Source: Bacteroidota bacterium | GTDB taxonomy: Bacteria > Bacteroidota > Bacteroidia > Bacteroidales > Dysgonomonadaceae | Direction of reading: 5' to 3' | Length of the DNA: 64,000 nt | Assembly: GCA_023424395.1 (NCBI GenBank) | Contig: JAFADY010000010.1 | Span: 124,001-188,000 of the forward strand | Shown here: positions 25,995-36,400 of the stretch, piece after piece | How positions within the stretch are numbered: the first letter of the stretch is position 1 | Layout of the letters: every line of letters starts with the position of its first letter | Notes under the pieces: generated by a model | Databases searched by the model: none | Told to the model about the DNA's origin: nothing | What the model saw: the letters and a program-made list of their open reading frames with translations, nothing else | Program-made: the position numbers and the translations under genes

Positions 25995-28886
25995 ATGATG
26001 TTGGAGGCCGATAGAAAAATCAATTACGTTAGTAACAGAAGGTATATTTTCTCTGTAATATGCCCATTGAGTTTCATATCCTTTTTTTTATGGCTCTTTA
26101 TGAATTGCGGTAAACAGGAGCTGCCCCGTTCGGTCAATAATTATTCCCGTAATGAGTTGGAGCAAAAAATTTCTAATTACGCTTTTCCTACCGATTCTAT
26201 TCTGAAAATTCATGCCCAAAGCGAAGAAAACAAAAACGATACCGACATTGCCATTACCTGTAAAATATTGGGACAACGCTATCGCGAGAACTCCGATTTC
26301 TCAAAGGCGATAGCCTTTCATCAACAGGGATTGAGTGCAGCCTTACGGCTAAAAGACACATTGAATATCACGCAGTTATTGAATCATTTGGGCACCGATT
26401 TCAGACGTATAGGCGCGTTTCCCGAAGCCACCGATTATCATTTTCGGGCGTTGTATATGGCTGAATTATATTCCCAAAACGATCAGTTGGTGGGACGAAA
26501 AAATAAAGTAATGGCGCTGAACGGTATCGGGAACGTGTATCTTTCGCTGAATAATTATAACGAAGCCGAGCAATATTTCCGCCAGGCTCTTGACGAGGAA
26601 AAAGCGCTGGGAAGCGCGCTGGGACAAGCGATTAATTACGCGAATATCGGCGCGGTTTTTCAAGCGAAAAATCAAAACGATTCCGCGATGCTGTATTACG
26701 GATATTCCATGGCGCAAAACATAAAAGCCAAATCGCAGTTGGGAGTCGGGTTGTGTCACATCCATTTCGGCGAAATTTATGAACAACAGAAAGAATACGA
26801 CAAGGCCGAGAACGAGTATCGCGCTGCTTACGATATCATGGAAAATATTTCCGATACGTGGCACTGGTTGGGCGCATGTTTATCGCTTGGCAGGATCAAT
26901 CTGTTGAAAAATAATACCAGAGACGCACAAAAATATATTGTTCTTGCAAAAACGGAAGCCGAAAAAATTAATTCTCCCGAACAACTGTCGCAAGCGTATA
27001 ATTTGATGCACCAGTTATATGAGTATCAGAATAATTACTCCGGAGCGCTTGATATGTTCAAGCAAAGCAAAATGTATCAGGATAGCGTCCAGAATTTGAG
27101 CAAGATCAATCAGGCGCTTGATATGCGGGTGAATTACGAACGCGACAAAAGCATGATGCGGATAGACCAGTTAAGCGCGCAGAATCTGTCACAAAAACAT
27201 GAGAAACGGATAATCATCATCGCATCGATTGCCACCATTATCCTGATGATCATGTTTTTGGCCGTGCTGGCTTACGCTTATGTACTTCGTACCAGAAGAA
27301 ATAAGATACTGAGAAACCTCGATAAAATGCGTTCAGATTTTTTTACGAACGTTACGCACGAATTCCGCACTCCGCTAACGATTATCCTAGGACTTAGCTC
27401 ACACATAAGGAAGCAAAAAGCATGCATGAATTCCGAGTCGTTGTCGTATCTGAATGCTATTGAAAGGCAGGGTAATAATCTGTTACAACTGGTAAACCGG
27501 ATGCTGAACATGGCGAAAATGGAAGCGGGCATTGAGGATCCGGAATGGAAAAACGGCAATATCTCTGCTTATCTGCAAATGGTGCTAGAGGCATATCAAT
27601 TGTATGCTCGGGAAAAAAACATCAACCTCAGTTTTTATGCCGCTGAACAAGTTTTTGATATTGACTTTGTTCCGCATTATATGGATGAGATCATCCAAAA
27701 TCTTTTATCGAATGCCATAAAGAACACTCCTGCCGGTGGTAAGATATCGCTTTCCGTTGCCGCCCGAAAAAATAAAGAAGCGGTCATAAAGGTAAAGGAT
27801 ACGGGTAAAGGGATATCGGAAGAAGATTTGGCAAGAATATTCGAGCCTTTTTATCAGTGTTCCGATCTGGACGCAAATATCGGGAGCGGAATCGGCCTGC
27901 ATTACGCAAAACAACTGGCGGAAAGAATGCACGGCAAAATTTACGCGGAGAGTAAAGTTGGCGAAGGGTCGGCTTTCACGCTTATTCTTCCTGTAAAACA
28001 GCAGGCCGATACTGTTTTTCCCGTACTGAAAATGGATGAAATTTTCAAATCGTTTCAATTTGCGAAAAATAAAGAGTTGCAGGAACACGATCGTATGCAG
28101 GAGAAACAGGAAGAACTGCCGGATGCCGATACGGCAACCACTATTCTGCTTGTTGAGGACAATAACGACGTAGTGCTGTATATCAAAGCCCTGTTGCCGG
28201 TTGGTTGCCGGCTGGTTCATGCAAAGGACGGGCAAGAGGGAATGGATATGGCTCAGGAGCTTGTCCCCGATCTGATCATTACCGATGTGATGATGCCCCT
28301 GAAAGATGGATTTAGTCTCTGTCGCGACGTTAAATCGTCGGAGTTATTGAACCACATCCCCGTTATCATCCTCACGGCAAAAACCGCAACGGAAGATCAG
28401 CTCACCGGCTTGGAATGCGGCGCCGATGCGTTTCTGAAGAAACCGTTTAATCCCGATGAGTTGTTAATCCGCATTCAAAAATTACTGGAGAGCAGGCGTT
28501 TGTTGAAAGAAAAATACCTTCGCTCCGTGCTAAAAGGCGAGAAAAAGGTGGAAAAAGACGTGAATTTGGATTTTCTGCAACGCGTTACGGATATTGTTTA
28601 CCGCGAAATGCAAAATTCCGATTTCTCTCCCTCACTTCTTGCCGATAAGGTTTGCTTAAGTCTTTCGCAACTAAACCGGAAAATGACGGCTGTTTCCGGC
28701 TACAACCCGTCTTCCTATATTCTGAAAATGCGCATAAATAAAGCCAAGAAGAAGCTTGCGCAGGGAGAGATTCCTATCAGCGAGGTTGCCGATCAATGCG
28801 GATTTTACGATCTGGCTTACTTTTCGCGCACTTTTAAGAAACAAACGGGGTTCACGCCTTCGCAATATCGTCGAAGGCCGACGTGA
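25995..28886 (+). CDS. Hybrid two-component regulator: TPR sensor, histidine kinase, receiver, AraC-type output
   Basis: A 963-residue protein containing a whole signalling pathway. An N-terminal hydrophobic anchor (about residues 15-36) is followed by TPR repeats (about 70-390; for example GNVYLSLNNYNEAEQYFRQA), a transmembrane helix (about 410-435), HisKA with NVTHEFRTPL (His about 455), HATPase with LLSNAIKNTP, DTGKGI and GSGIGL, a receiver (ILLVEDNND; phospho-acceptor Asp about 764 in IITDVMMP) and a C-terminal AraC HTH (EVADQCGFYDLAYFSRTFKK). Such regulators usually control adjacent polysaccharide-use genes through a beta-propeller sensor. Here the sensor is TPR-based and no SusC/SusD genes are near, so the target is unclear; the surface locus from 31 kb is one candidate. 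Confidence 0.95.
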   Translation: MMLEADRKINYVSNRRYIFSVICPLSFISFFLWLFMNCGKQELPRSVNNYSRNELEQKISNYAFPTDSILKIHAQSEENKNDTDIAITCKILGQRYRENSDFSKAIAFHQQGLSAALRLKDTLNITQLLNHLGTDFRRIGAFPEATDYHFRALYMAELYSQNDQLVGRKNKVMALNGIGNVYLSLNNYNEAEQYFRQALDEEKALGSALGQAINYANIGAVFQAKNQNDSAMLYYGYSMAQNIKAKSQLGVGLCHIHFGEIYEQQKEYDKAENEYRAAYDIMENISDTWHWLGACLSLGRINLLKNNTRDAQKYIVLAKTEAEKINSPEQLSQAYNLMHQLYEYQNNYSGALDMFKQSKMYQDSVQNLSKINQALDMRVNYERDKSMMRIDQLSAQNLSQKHEKRIIIIASIATIILMIMFLAVLAYAYVLRTRRNKILRNLDKMRSDFFTNVTHEFRTPLTIILGLSSHIRKQKACMNSESLSYLNAIERQGNNLLQLVNRMLNMAKMEAGIEDPEWKNGNISAYLQMVLEAYQLYAREKNINLSFYAAEQVFDIDFVPHYMDEIIQNLLSNAIKNTPAGGKISLSVAARKNKEAVIKVKDTGKGISEEDLARIFEPFYQCSDLDANIGSGIGLHYAKQLAERMHGKIYAESKVGEGSAFTLILPVKQQADTVFPVLKMDEIFKSFQFAKNKELQEHDRMQEKQEELPDADTATTILLVEDNNDVVLYIKALLPVGCRLVHAKDGQEGMDMAQELVPDLIITDVMMPLKDGFSLCRDVKSSELLNHIPVIILTAKTATEDQLTGLECGADAFLKKPFNPDELLIRIQKLLESRRLLKEKYLRSVLKGEKKVEKDVNLDFLQRVTDIVYREMQNSDFSPSLLADKVCLSLSQLNRKMTAVSGYNPSSYILKMRINKAKKKLAQGEIPISEVADQCGFYDLAYFSRTFKKQTGFTPSQYRRRPT

Positions 28887-29345
28887 TATTTATATTTGTA
28901 TTCATCTGTATATCATATGATTACCTTATTCCGATGCACATATAATACAAATCACACAAAAAGTTAACGCAAAGATACTACAAAGACTTGCGTTATAAAT
29001 GCAACCATTTTTTTGCTGAACGAAATAATTTTACGATCGAGAAATCGAGCGCGTAAAAAGTTTCATTTTGCACTGTTTTTTCCTCAACAGTGAATTAACA
29101 CATTCCGTTTTAAGTCATGATTACTGCATGTCCGGTTTCTTCAGATAAACGGACTTATTCCGTTGTTTCCGGCAAAGGATTTTTGTATTAGAAGAGTAAA
29201 CGATAACGATAAAAAACGCAAAGAATAAATAGAAATGCAAAAACAAAATATTGACAAGCAATATTGCATATAAGCTTATGTGTTGTGCACAGGCCAAAAT
29301 AAAACAGTACAAAATACTAACCAAGTATTAAAAAAGAGAAAAAAT
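28887..29345. other. 459-bp AT-rich stretch without a recognisable gene
   Basis: Only short, unconvincing open frames occur here. There is a small hairpin (CACTGTT at 29071-29077 with AACAGTG at 29086-29092) without a T-run, an imperfect AACGCAAAG/CTTGCGTT pair near 28966-28995, and the palindrome ATAAGCTTAT near 29271. None gives a clear function. The stretch marks the change to the AT-rich segment that continues to about 31 kb. Confidence 0.6.
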
Positions 29346-30077
29346 ATGACGAAACTAAATTTCCCAACAGACAAACCGAGTAGATTATTGTACAAAGCTG
29401 GTGCATGGACTTCGCTCTTATTACTGATTTACTCATTCGCATCCATTCTAATAATGGTACTATTGGACGGGGGTTATCCTGATTCTGCCATTGAATGCTT
29501 TGAAATGATTAAAGAAAACCGATTCATTGCTTTATTGCGCCTTGATATTATTTCGGTTATTGTAATACCGTTTTATTATATTTTGTTTTTTAGCCTTTAT
29601 CAGGCTCTTAAAACTAATTATGAACTAATTGCGAAAATAGCCCTTTTCGGCACACTTGCCGGAATAACTATTTTTATTGCCGGGTTAAATATCAATTCAA
29701 TATTGATTGTCAATGACAAATACCACATGGCAACTTCTCCTGAAGTAAAACAACAGCTCTTATCAGCATGTGAAGGAATGCTCGCAAGCGATATGTGGAT
29801 AAATACAGGGGCAATAGTGAGGGGAATACTCATTGAAGCCGGGGCATTAATTTTCTCGATACTTATGTTAAAAACCTTTGTTTTCAGTAAAGCAACAGGC
29901 TGGGTTGGAATAATTACCCACGGTTTTGATTTATTAAGTACAATTATTGGAATGTTTTATTTGCCTATAAAAGACATTTTTATAATGGTTGCAGGCCCCC
30001 TTTATCTGGTTTGGTTTGTAATGATTGGAATAAGATTATTTCAGTTGAGCAAATTAAAAAACATAAATATTGAGTAA
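29346..30077 (+). CDS. Multi-pass membrane protein of unknown function (DUF4386-like)
   Basis: A 243-residue protein with about six hydrophobic segments and little else (AGAWTSLLLLIYSFASILI, LFGTLAGITIFIAGLNINSI, GALIFSILMLKTFVF). The arrangement resembles DUF4386-type integral membrane proteins, a tentative resemblance. I use the ATG at 29346 (MTKLNFPTDKPSRLLYKAG); the 22 upstream codons are AT-rich and polar and do not look translated. It is visibly more AT-rich than the core genes around it, which hints at acquisition. The next gene starts 72 bp later on the same strand. Confidence 0.7.
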   Translation: MTKLNFPTDKPSRLLYKAGAWTSLLLLIYSFASILIMVLLDGGYPDSAIECFEMIKENRFIALLRLDIISVIVIPFYYILFFSLYQALKTNYELIAKIALFGTLAGITIFIAGLNINSILIVNDKYHMATSPEVKQQLLSACEGMLASDMWINTGAIVRGILIEAGALIFSILMLKTFVFSKATGWVGIITHGFDLLSTIIGMFYLPIKDIFIMVAGPLYLVWFVMIGIRLFQLSKLKNINIE

Positions 30078-30149
30078 TTGGGATAGGAAATTTGTGATAA
30101 ATAATTGTATGAAGTTTTGTAGTGTGATAGTTGTAATGTAGGATGTAGC

Positions 30150-30869
30150 ATGATAAAAATTTCAGTTAGCGAAAAAAGAATCCCGGTTGTAAAGCAGGTT
30201 AGTATTGCTGAAAATACTACTATATCTACTTGGGGTGCAATCAAAGTGAATAAATCACATTTCTTCCCGTCAAGTTTTCAGCTAAAAACAGATCGTTTGG
30301 TTGTTTATATTGACCCTGTTGAAGTGGGCGAAAACGCTGATAAAGCTGATTATATTTTGATAACACACGGTCATCCCGACCACCTTTCAGAAAAAGATAT
30401 TTTCCAACTAAAAAAGCCAAGCACAAAAATAATATGTTCAAACGGAGCTGCAAAGAAATTAAAAAAAGCAGGGACAGAATTAATTATTGTAAAACCAAAC
30501 GACACTTTATCGTTTAATAATTTTCAAATAGAAGCTGTCCCTGCCTACAACACAAAAAACGTTTTTCTTTGGATAAAAGCCCACCCGAAATCGAACGAAA
30601 ATGTTGGCTTTATTTTAACTGTGAACGATTCGCTTAAAGTTTATCATACCGGAGATACAGATTACATCCCCGAAATGGATAAAATTACTGATATTGATAT
30701 AGCCTTGATAGCAATAGGTGGTGATAACCTGACAATGAATGAAGAAGAAGCCGCCCAAATAATCAACAAAATAAAACCCCGAAAAGTATTCCCTATGCAC
30801 TACGAAATTAAAGATATACAGAAACTTGAAAGGCTCAGAGCACTAATCGATAGAAGTATTGAAGTATAG
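30150..30869 (+). CDS. Metallo-beta-lactamase-fold hydrolase (UlaG-like)
   Basis: A 239-residue protein with the metal-binding motif ILITHGHPDHLS near residue 70, a third-site HTGDTDYIPEM near residue 170 and a terminal His in VFPMHYE. The short layout matches UlaG-like hydrolases, often annotated as MBL-fold metal-dependent hydrolases of unknown substrate. The first 30-40 residues (MIKISVSEKRIPVVKQ) do not match the usual start, so the true N terminus is uncertain, and many relatives are exported. It shares the AT-rich composition of the preceding gene. Confidence 0.85.
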   Translation: MIKISVSEKRIPVVKQVSIAENTTISTWGAIKVNKSHFFPSSFQLKTDRLVVYIDPVEVGENADKADYILITHGHPDHLSEKDIFQLKKPSTKIICSNGAAKKLKKAGTELIIVKPNDTLSFNNFQIEAVPAYNTKNVFLWIKAHPKSNENVGFILTVNDSLKVYHTGDTDYIPEMDKITDIDIALIAIGGDNLTMNEEEAAQIINKIKPRKVFPMHYEIKDIQKLERLRALIDRSIEV

Positions 30870-31054
30870 AATTGGAATGAATGCTGTTCACAATAAAATA
30901 GAGTGACCTAAAACATACAATGGAAAAGGCTACAAAGCCAATCAATATGATGTGAAATTAGAGAAAGCGTATCAGAAATACAAACGTTAAGCAAGAGCAG
31001 CAAGAAGATGCTCGAAAAGAATGAAAATATTAATGATAAAACAACTCAATTGAA

Positions 31055-31732
31055 ATGAAAACAAAAAAAAATTATGGTGTGATCGCAGCAACAATCGTTC
31101 TTTTTTTCGCCTGCGAAAAAGATGGAATAACAATCACCCCGATCAAAAATTTCATCTCGGAAGGAAATGTTGACGGGTATATCGAGAATTTAACAACCCC
31201 CGTAGTACACGATTATTATTCGGCTCCCCAGGGCAAATCGCTTTGCGTCGGATGGAACGGTAACGGATATAGTATGCGCGGCTTCCTGAGTTTCAACATC
31301 GCCGAAATCATGCCGGCTTCGGGTAAAGAATTGATTATTGACGATGCCGTGCTGCAAGTTTATGAGTCAAACACAAACATGCACCCTTTCGATGGTTCAG
31401 GTACGCGGGTAGTAAATTGTTATTTGGTAAATTATGACACGTTGGATAAAACCGATTACACCCAGGCATCGCTTGCCGATTGCGGTATTATTGCCACCTG
31501 GGGATATAATGTGTTGGAAGAACATGCGTTGAAAGTAACAACGCCCGTGAATAATTTTATAAAAGCAAACCCAACCGGTAGCAAAATTCAGTTCCGTTTG
31601 CAGTTTGTGCCCGACGGAAATGTTCAAACGCCATCACCACTCACAAATTCCATGTGGCTTATTTTTTCGGGCGACGAAACCGGCAAATCGGACTATCGTC
31701 CGAAACTGACGATAAAATATCATTATAGGTAA
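31055..31732 (+). CDS. Lipoprotein, first gene of the surface-protein locus
   Basis: A 225-residue predicted lipoprotein: basic start, hydrophobic core and VLFFACEKD, with Cys at about residue 20. The rest is beta-rich and resembles DNRLRE/CBM96-like jelly-roll modules found on surface proteins: RGFLSFNIAEIMPASGKELI, DDAVLQVYESN, then PVNNFIKANPTGSKIQFRLQ and DYRPKLTIKYHYR. No catalytic motif was seen. It starts 185 bp after the hydrolase gene and 31 bp before the barrel gene, so it probably opens the six-gene operon. The domain resemblance is tentative; the lipoprotein call is firmer. Confidence 0.8.
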   Translation: MKTKKNYGVIAATIVLFFACEKDGITITPIKNFISEGNVDGYIENLTTPVVHDYYSAPQGKSLCVGWNGNGYSMRGFLSFNIAEIMPASGKELIIDDAVLQVYESNTNMHPFDGSGTRVVNCYLVNYDTLDKTDYTQASLADCGIIATWGYNVLEEHALKVTTPVNNFIKANPTGSKIQFRLQFVPDGNVQTPSPLTNSMWLIFSGDETGKSDYRPKLTIKYHYR

Positions 31733-31763
31733 CAGAAAATTTCCGGATCATTTTAGCACTTTT

Positions 31764-33455
31764 ATGAAAACCGTAAAAAATTATAAGATTCTATATCTGA
31801 TGCTGTTTTTTGCGTTGACAAACGGAGTCTTTGCACAGGACTTATCTAATTTAAAGAATGAAAAACCTTTTGTTTTTAATGGTAACATTGGGTTAAATAC
31901 ATCTTTTTACGATGTTTCGGGTATTCCTGCAAGGCAAACGCCGTTTGCTTACGGTATAAATGCCAACGCCACTTTAACCGTGTACGGTATTAGTATGCCG
32001 TTTTCCATCACGTGGTATAGCAACGATAAAGCTGGATTTAACCAACCTTTCAATCACTTTGGTATTAGTCCGACTTATAAATGGCTGACCGTACACTTGG
32101 GGTATCGAAACGTCTCTTTTTCAGAATTTACGTTGAACGGATATACCTTTCTCGGGGCCGGTGTTGAAGCGCGCCCCGAGAAATTCCGACTGGGCGCCGT
32201 TTATGGCAAATTCAACCAAAATTCCCAATTCGATTTAGCAATGGCAGACAGCATCCCGAAACTTACACGAACGGGTTGGGCTGCAAAAATCGGGTATGGA
32301 ACCGACAACCGTTTCGTGGATGTTTCATTGCTGCGCATTGGCGATGATCCAAAAAAATTCACGGATAGTCTGGCAAAATCAGGACAGCCCACACCTGCCC
32401 AAAATCTGGCAGTGGGTTTAACGTCGAGGTTTGCGATTACCCCGAAACTGATTTTTAATTTCGATGGCTCCATGAGTTTTTTTACCGATAACCGGACAAT
32501 TGCCAAATCAGATTCGATCGCCAATGGCTTACTCCGTTTTGCCGGTAATTTCATAACGGTAAATAACACCAGCGAATACCATAAAGCCATCAAAACCGGA
32601 TTGAGTTACCGTTTTTCGCAAACCGTTATTTCAGGCTTTGAATATCGCCGTATAGATCCGGGCTTTCAATCCATGGGAAGTTATTTTTTTAACGACGACG
32701 TGGAGATGTTTACGTTTAATCAAACGGCTTCTTTCCGGGAAAATAAAATCAACGCTCGCGGCTCGCTGGGTTTTCAACGCGATAATTTGAACGAAAACAA
32801 AAAAAGTACGGCAAAACGCGTTATTGGTTCGTTATCGGGTAATTACAACATAAATGAACATTGGGGAATAGATGCATCTTACAGTAACTTTTCTACCAAT
32901 CAGCGTGCGTTTAAAACGGCACAAAACGATAGTTTAATAATCTATCAGGTAAATCACAACATGATGTTGATGCCTCGTGTAATGATAACATCCGAAACCG
33001 CATCGCACATGATAATGCTTAATCTCAACTGGATGAAGCTGGACGACAGAAATAAGCAAACGCAGGATCAAACAAATACCGATACGTATGTTGCTATGTT
33101 AATGTACAATCTTGGACTTCCGAAAATAAAATTAAACATTACCTCCGGAGTGAATTATACCAATATGGTCAATAAAAACTACAACAATAAGTTAATGGGG
33201 GCAACACTTAATCTGGCAAAAACATTTTTGGAAGATAAGTTGTCTCTTAACTTAAACAACTCTTTTATGATCAATAAGATAAATAGCGATAATGGGACGG
33301 TTTTGAATCTCGGACTAACGATGAACTATTGTTTTCTATCAAAGCATGGCGTTACGCTAAACTTTAATACGATAAACAATACGTTTTCCAATTCAAACAC
33401 CGTTCCGTCATTTAACGAATTTAGAGGAGATATAGGTTATGTTTTCACATTCTAA
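31764..33455 (+). CDS. Predicted outer-membrane beta-barrel protein
   Basis: A 563-residue exported protein with a signal peptide ending GVFAQ at about residue 25. The mature part alternates short amphipathic strands and polar turns throughout (TPFAYGINANATLTVYGIS, YKWLTVHLGYRNVSFSEFTL, GLSYRFSQTVISGFEYRRID) and ends FRGDIGYVFTF with a terminal aromatic residue, as expected of outer-membrane barrels. About 20 or more strands are possible. No TonB plug, POTRA or peptidase domain was seen. Its 3' end overlaps the next gene by 17 bp, so its product and the 1978-residue protein are probably made in fixed proportion; it could be that protein's anchor or export partner (inference). Confidence 0.78.
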   Translation: MKTVKNYKILYLMLFFALTNGVFAQDLSNLKNEKPFVFNGNIGLNTSFYDVSGIPARQTPFAYGINANATLTVYGISMPFSITWYSNDKAGFNQPFNHFGISPTYKWLTVHLGYRNVSFSEFTLNGYTFLGAGVEARPEKFRLGAVYGKFNQNSQFDLAMADSIPKLTRTGWAAKIGYGTDNRFVDVSLLRIGDDPKKFTDSLAKSGQPTPAQNLAVGLTSRFAITPKLIFNFDGSMSFFTDNRTIAKSDSIANGLLRFAGNFITVNNTSEYHKAIKTGLSYRFSQTVISGFEYRRIDPGFQSMGSYFFNDDVEMFTFNQTASFRENKINARGSLGFQRDNLNENKKSTAKRVIGSLSGNYNINEHWGIDASYSNFSTNQRAFKTAQNDSLIIYQVNHNMMLMPRVMITSETASHMIMLNLNWMKLDDRNKQTQDQTNTDTYVAMLMYNLGLPKIKLNITSGVNYTNMVNKNYNNKLMGATLNLAKTFLEDKLSLNLNNSFMINKINSDNGTVLNLGLTMNYCFLSKHGVTLNFNTINNTFSNSNTVPSFNEFRGDIGYVFTF

Positions 33456-36400
33456 AAAAATAAATATTAAACCATTATTGATCGTGTTGATAGGGTTGGC
33501 GGTATTCTGCAACATGCAGGCACAAATAACACAAACCGTTTCTGTAATGCCTCCTTATTCCAACAAATTATCGGATTACATAGCGTCGCCGGGTAAAATC
33601 AACAGTATTATAAAATGTTCAGGCTTCGACAAAGTTGAATTCAGAATATTTATTCGCGGTACGATAACGAGTACGGATGAATCCATAATTATCCGTACCA
33701 AAAACGACTATAAACCCGCCACGCCTATAATTATCAAAGGGACATTAACCCCAGACGGAGCTCCGATATTTATGCCTTACATGCTTACATACAGCAATAT
33801 TCTTCAGATATTTAACCAGCAGCAATTGGAATATCTGGGAGTTACCCGTGAGCAGGTGGCACAACAGGGACTTCCTGAAAACACTTATCAAATTTGTTTT
33901 TCTATTTACGACTATGAAACAGGAAGGCCTTTTTCAAGCGTATCAGTTTGTAGCAACGTTTTCACCGTTTCATCGGTTGAAGCGCCCATGATTATTAGTC
34001 CGATCAATCGCATTTCACTTAGCGAGCCGGAAACCAAAAATGTGGTTTTCACGTGGACGCGCCCTGCCGGAGCTCCTGTTAGTACACAATATAAACTCAA
34101 GATAATTCAATTAAACAATGAGAACACCAATTATCAGGATTTTATAAGATCGGCCGGTTATCCTACTTTTTTTGAAACGACCGTTACGGGAAATACATAT
34201 CTCTATTCTGCTACCAATCCACAGTTTACCCACGGTAAAACCTATGCTTTTGTGGTTTCAGCTATTGATCCTGCCGGAGGAACTGCCTTTCGGAACAAAG
34301 GTTTCAGCGAAGTAAATGTGTTCACTTACCAGCCCGATGAACAAAAAATCATGAGTGGGAGCTTGCCTGGCGGAGTAAATACCGGTCAGCCGAAAATAAA
34401 TTTTAATCTGGACAAAAAAATTACGCCTGTAGCCTTATCTCTCACTACGTTAAAAGGAACGCTGGTATATAAATACAAAAACGGCAATAAAAAATATCCG
34501 CTATCTAAGGCGAAAATTAAATTGATCACCAAATATATTGTGAAATATGCCGATGGAAGTATTAATGAAGAGATGACCCGAAAAAACATATCTACCGGTA
34601 ATTATATAGACGGAAAAGAGATTGCCGTGACAACAACCGGCGATAACGGCATTTTTTCGTTTACCTTCTTATCCAATAGCAAGGGTGAGCCACTGGCAGA
34701 CACGGACTGTTCCGTAAAAGTTGCCGACTTAAACCAACCTGATAACACAACGAATGAAGTTTTTCTGGCCGATTTGTCATCTCACACAAAGCGAGGAGGT
34801 CCTATGCCCGATGATGCACCTGCAATCATTACCAGTGGCGGAGAAAATTCCTGTAAATTGTATCTTGCTTATGCCATAGAAATAGAAGGGGAACATTCCC
34901 TGTATTACCTAAATCCTGATCAGGAAACACGATTTTTTTTCGAGGCAAAAGGTGGCGAACCCAATGATGTCGGAGAAGTTATTTCGTTTGTTAAAACGGT
35001 AGATGTGAAAGTAAAAGTAAAATCGGGAAAAAGCGATTTGGCCATTAATTCAAGTCAGGAATTAGCCAACATGAACGTTTTCGTGTTTCGAAAGATAAAT
35101 TTCGATTATCCACCCATATTTCCCGCCGCCGATGTAACACCCGACAAGGAAGATAACTTTCCGGCGCCGGTAGCTTCCATGGAATGCGTAGGCAAAGGAT
35201 TAACCGATCAAAACGGGGTGGCAAAAATTTCTTCGTTGGTGTTTAACGATAACCCAACGTATCAGTACTATCTTTATGTCAATAATTCACAAAATTACAA
35301 TTACGAAACAGATGCACCCATTTGCATAGATTTTGCCGAATTGGTTGCTCTTAAGACAACATCTCCAAACGGACAACCTAATTTTATTGATCAATCAACC
35401 CCCGGATATGAAACGATGAGGAACATGCGGTCGTCCTTCAGTTATTTTTCGCCAAGTTACAGCAGTATCAAAAATGGATACGATTATATGGTGGAACTGA
35501 AAACACGGTTTCCGTCGCTGCGTATTATTTTGCAGGAAACCGATGGACTGAAAAAACTCGACCAATCGGCACAAGTAACACTTAAAGAAAAATATTCCAA
35601 CGGAAATGCGGTCTTTGCACTCAATATGTTTCAGGGTGTGCAGGGAGAATTGATATTGTCTAAACCTATGGCGTATTACGATAAAGGAACTTACGAACTC
35701 AACAACTTAGGATTGGAATTGCATGATGCCAAAACAATCGTAGGCCCTGAACGTACCGTAACCGTAAAAACAGTAGGTTTTGCCGATACCACTTTCGTGG
35801 TAAAAAACGGACAAGGGCTTAAAATGGGTGAACGGTATCAAATGATCATAACCATGCGCTACGGGGCAACGTTCATCGGTCGTATTATAGATGCCGAAAC
35901 ACGAGAACCACTGCCAAATGCAGCATTGAAAATTTTGGGAGAAATGTCCAAAGTTACCACAACCAATACTCAGGGAGACTTTTCGGTTGAAACACGTAAA
36001 TTAAATTCAATGCGTTCCGTAGAAATTTCGCATGGAGGATATATAACCGATACGGTGCAGGTAAAATTGGACAAAGATAAAAATCAGTACTACTTCGAAT
36101 TGTACCGCAAAGCCCGACGGCTTCGTGTTATCGTATGGGGCAAAAATGATTATGCCGCAGGCATAGAAGTTTCATTGCCGGATGTGCCGGGAAGTTGGGA
36201 AAGAGACTACAGTAAAGTGCCCGGTTCTCAGGTATTATCCAGACAAATAAGTGGTGCGTTGCCAACAATGCCCGCTATTACAACGGGCGTTGTGGTGGAA
36301 AAAATGAAAAAGCAGCCGGTTACGCCTCCTTCATCCGCCCCATCATCAAAAACCACTAAACTTGGCGCATCAAAAACAAACATATCCACTGCCTCAAATC

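Noticed and set aside
29120..29330. Minus-strand 67-codon frame in the AT-rich spacer
   Set aside because: It is hydrophobic only because the DNA is T-rich on that strand, and it overlaps the leader of the next gene.
30907..30990. Short open stretch ending KLEKAYQKYKR before the surface locus
   Set aside because: Only about 27 codons without a start codon; it looks protein-like and could be a gene remnant, but it is too short to support.
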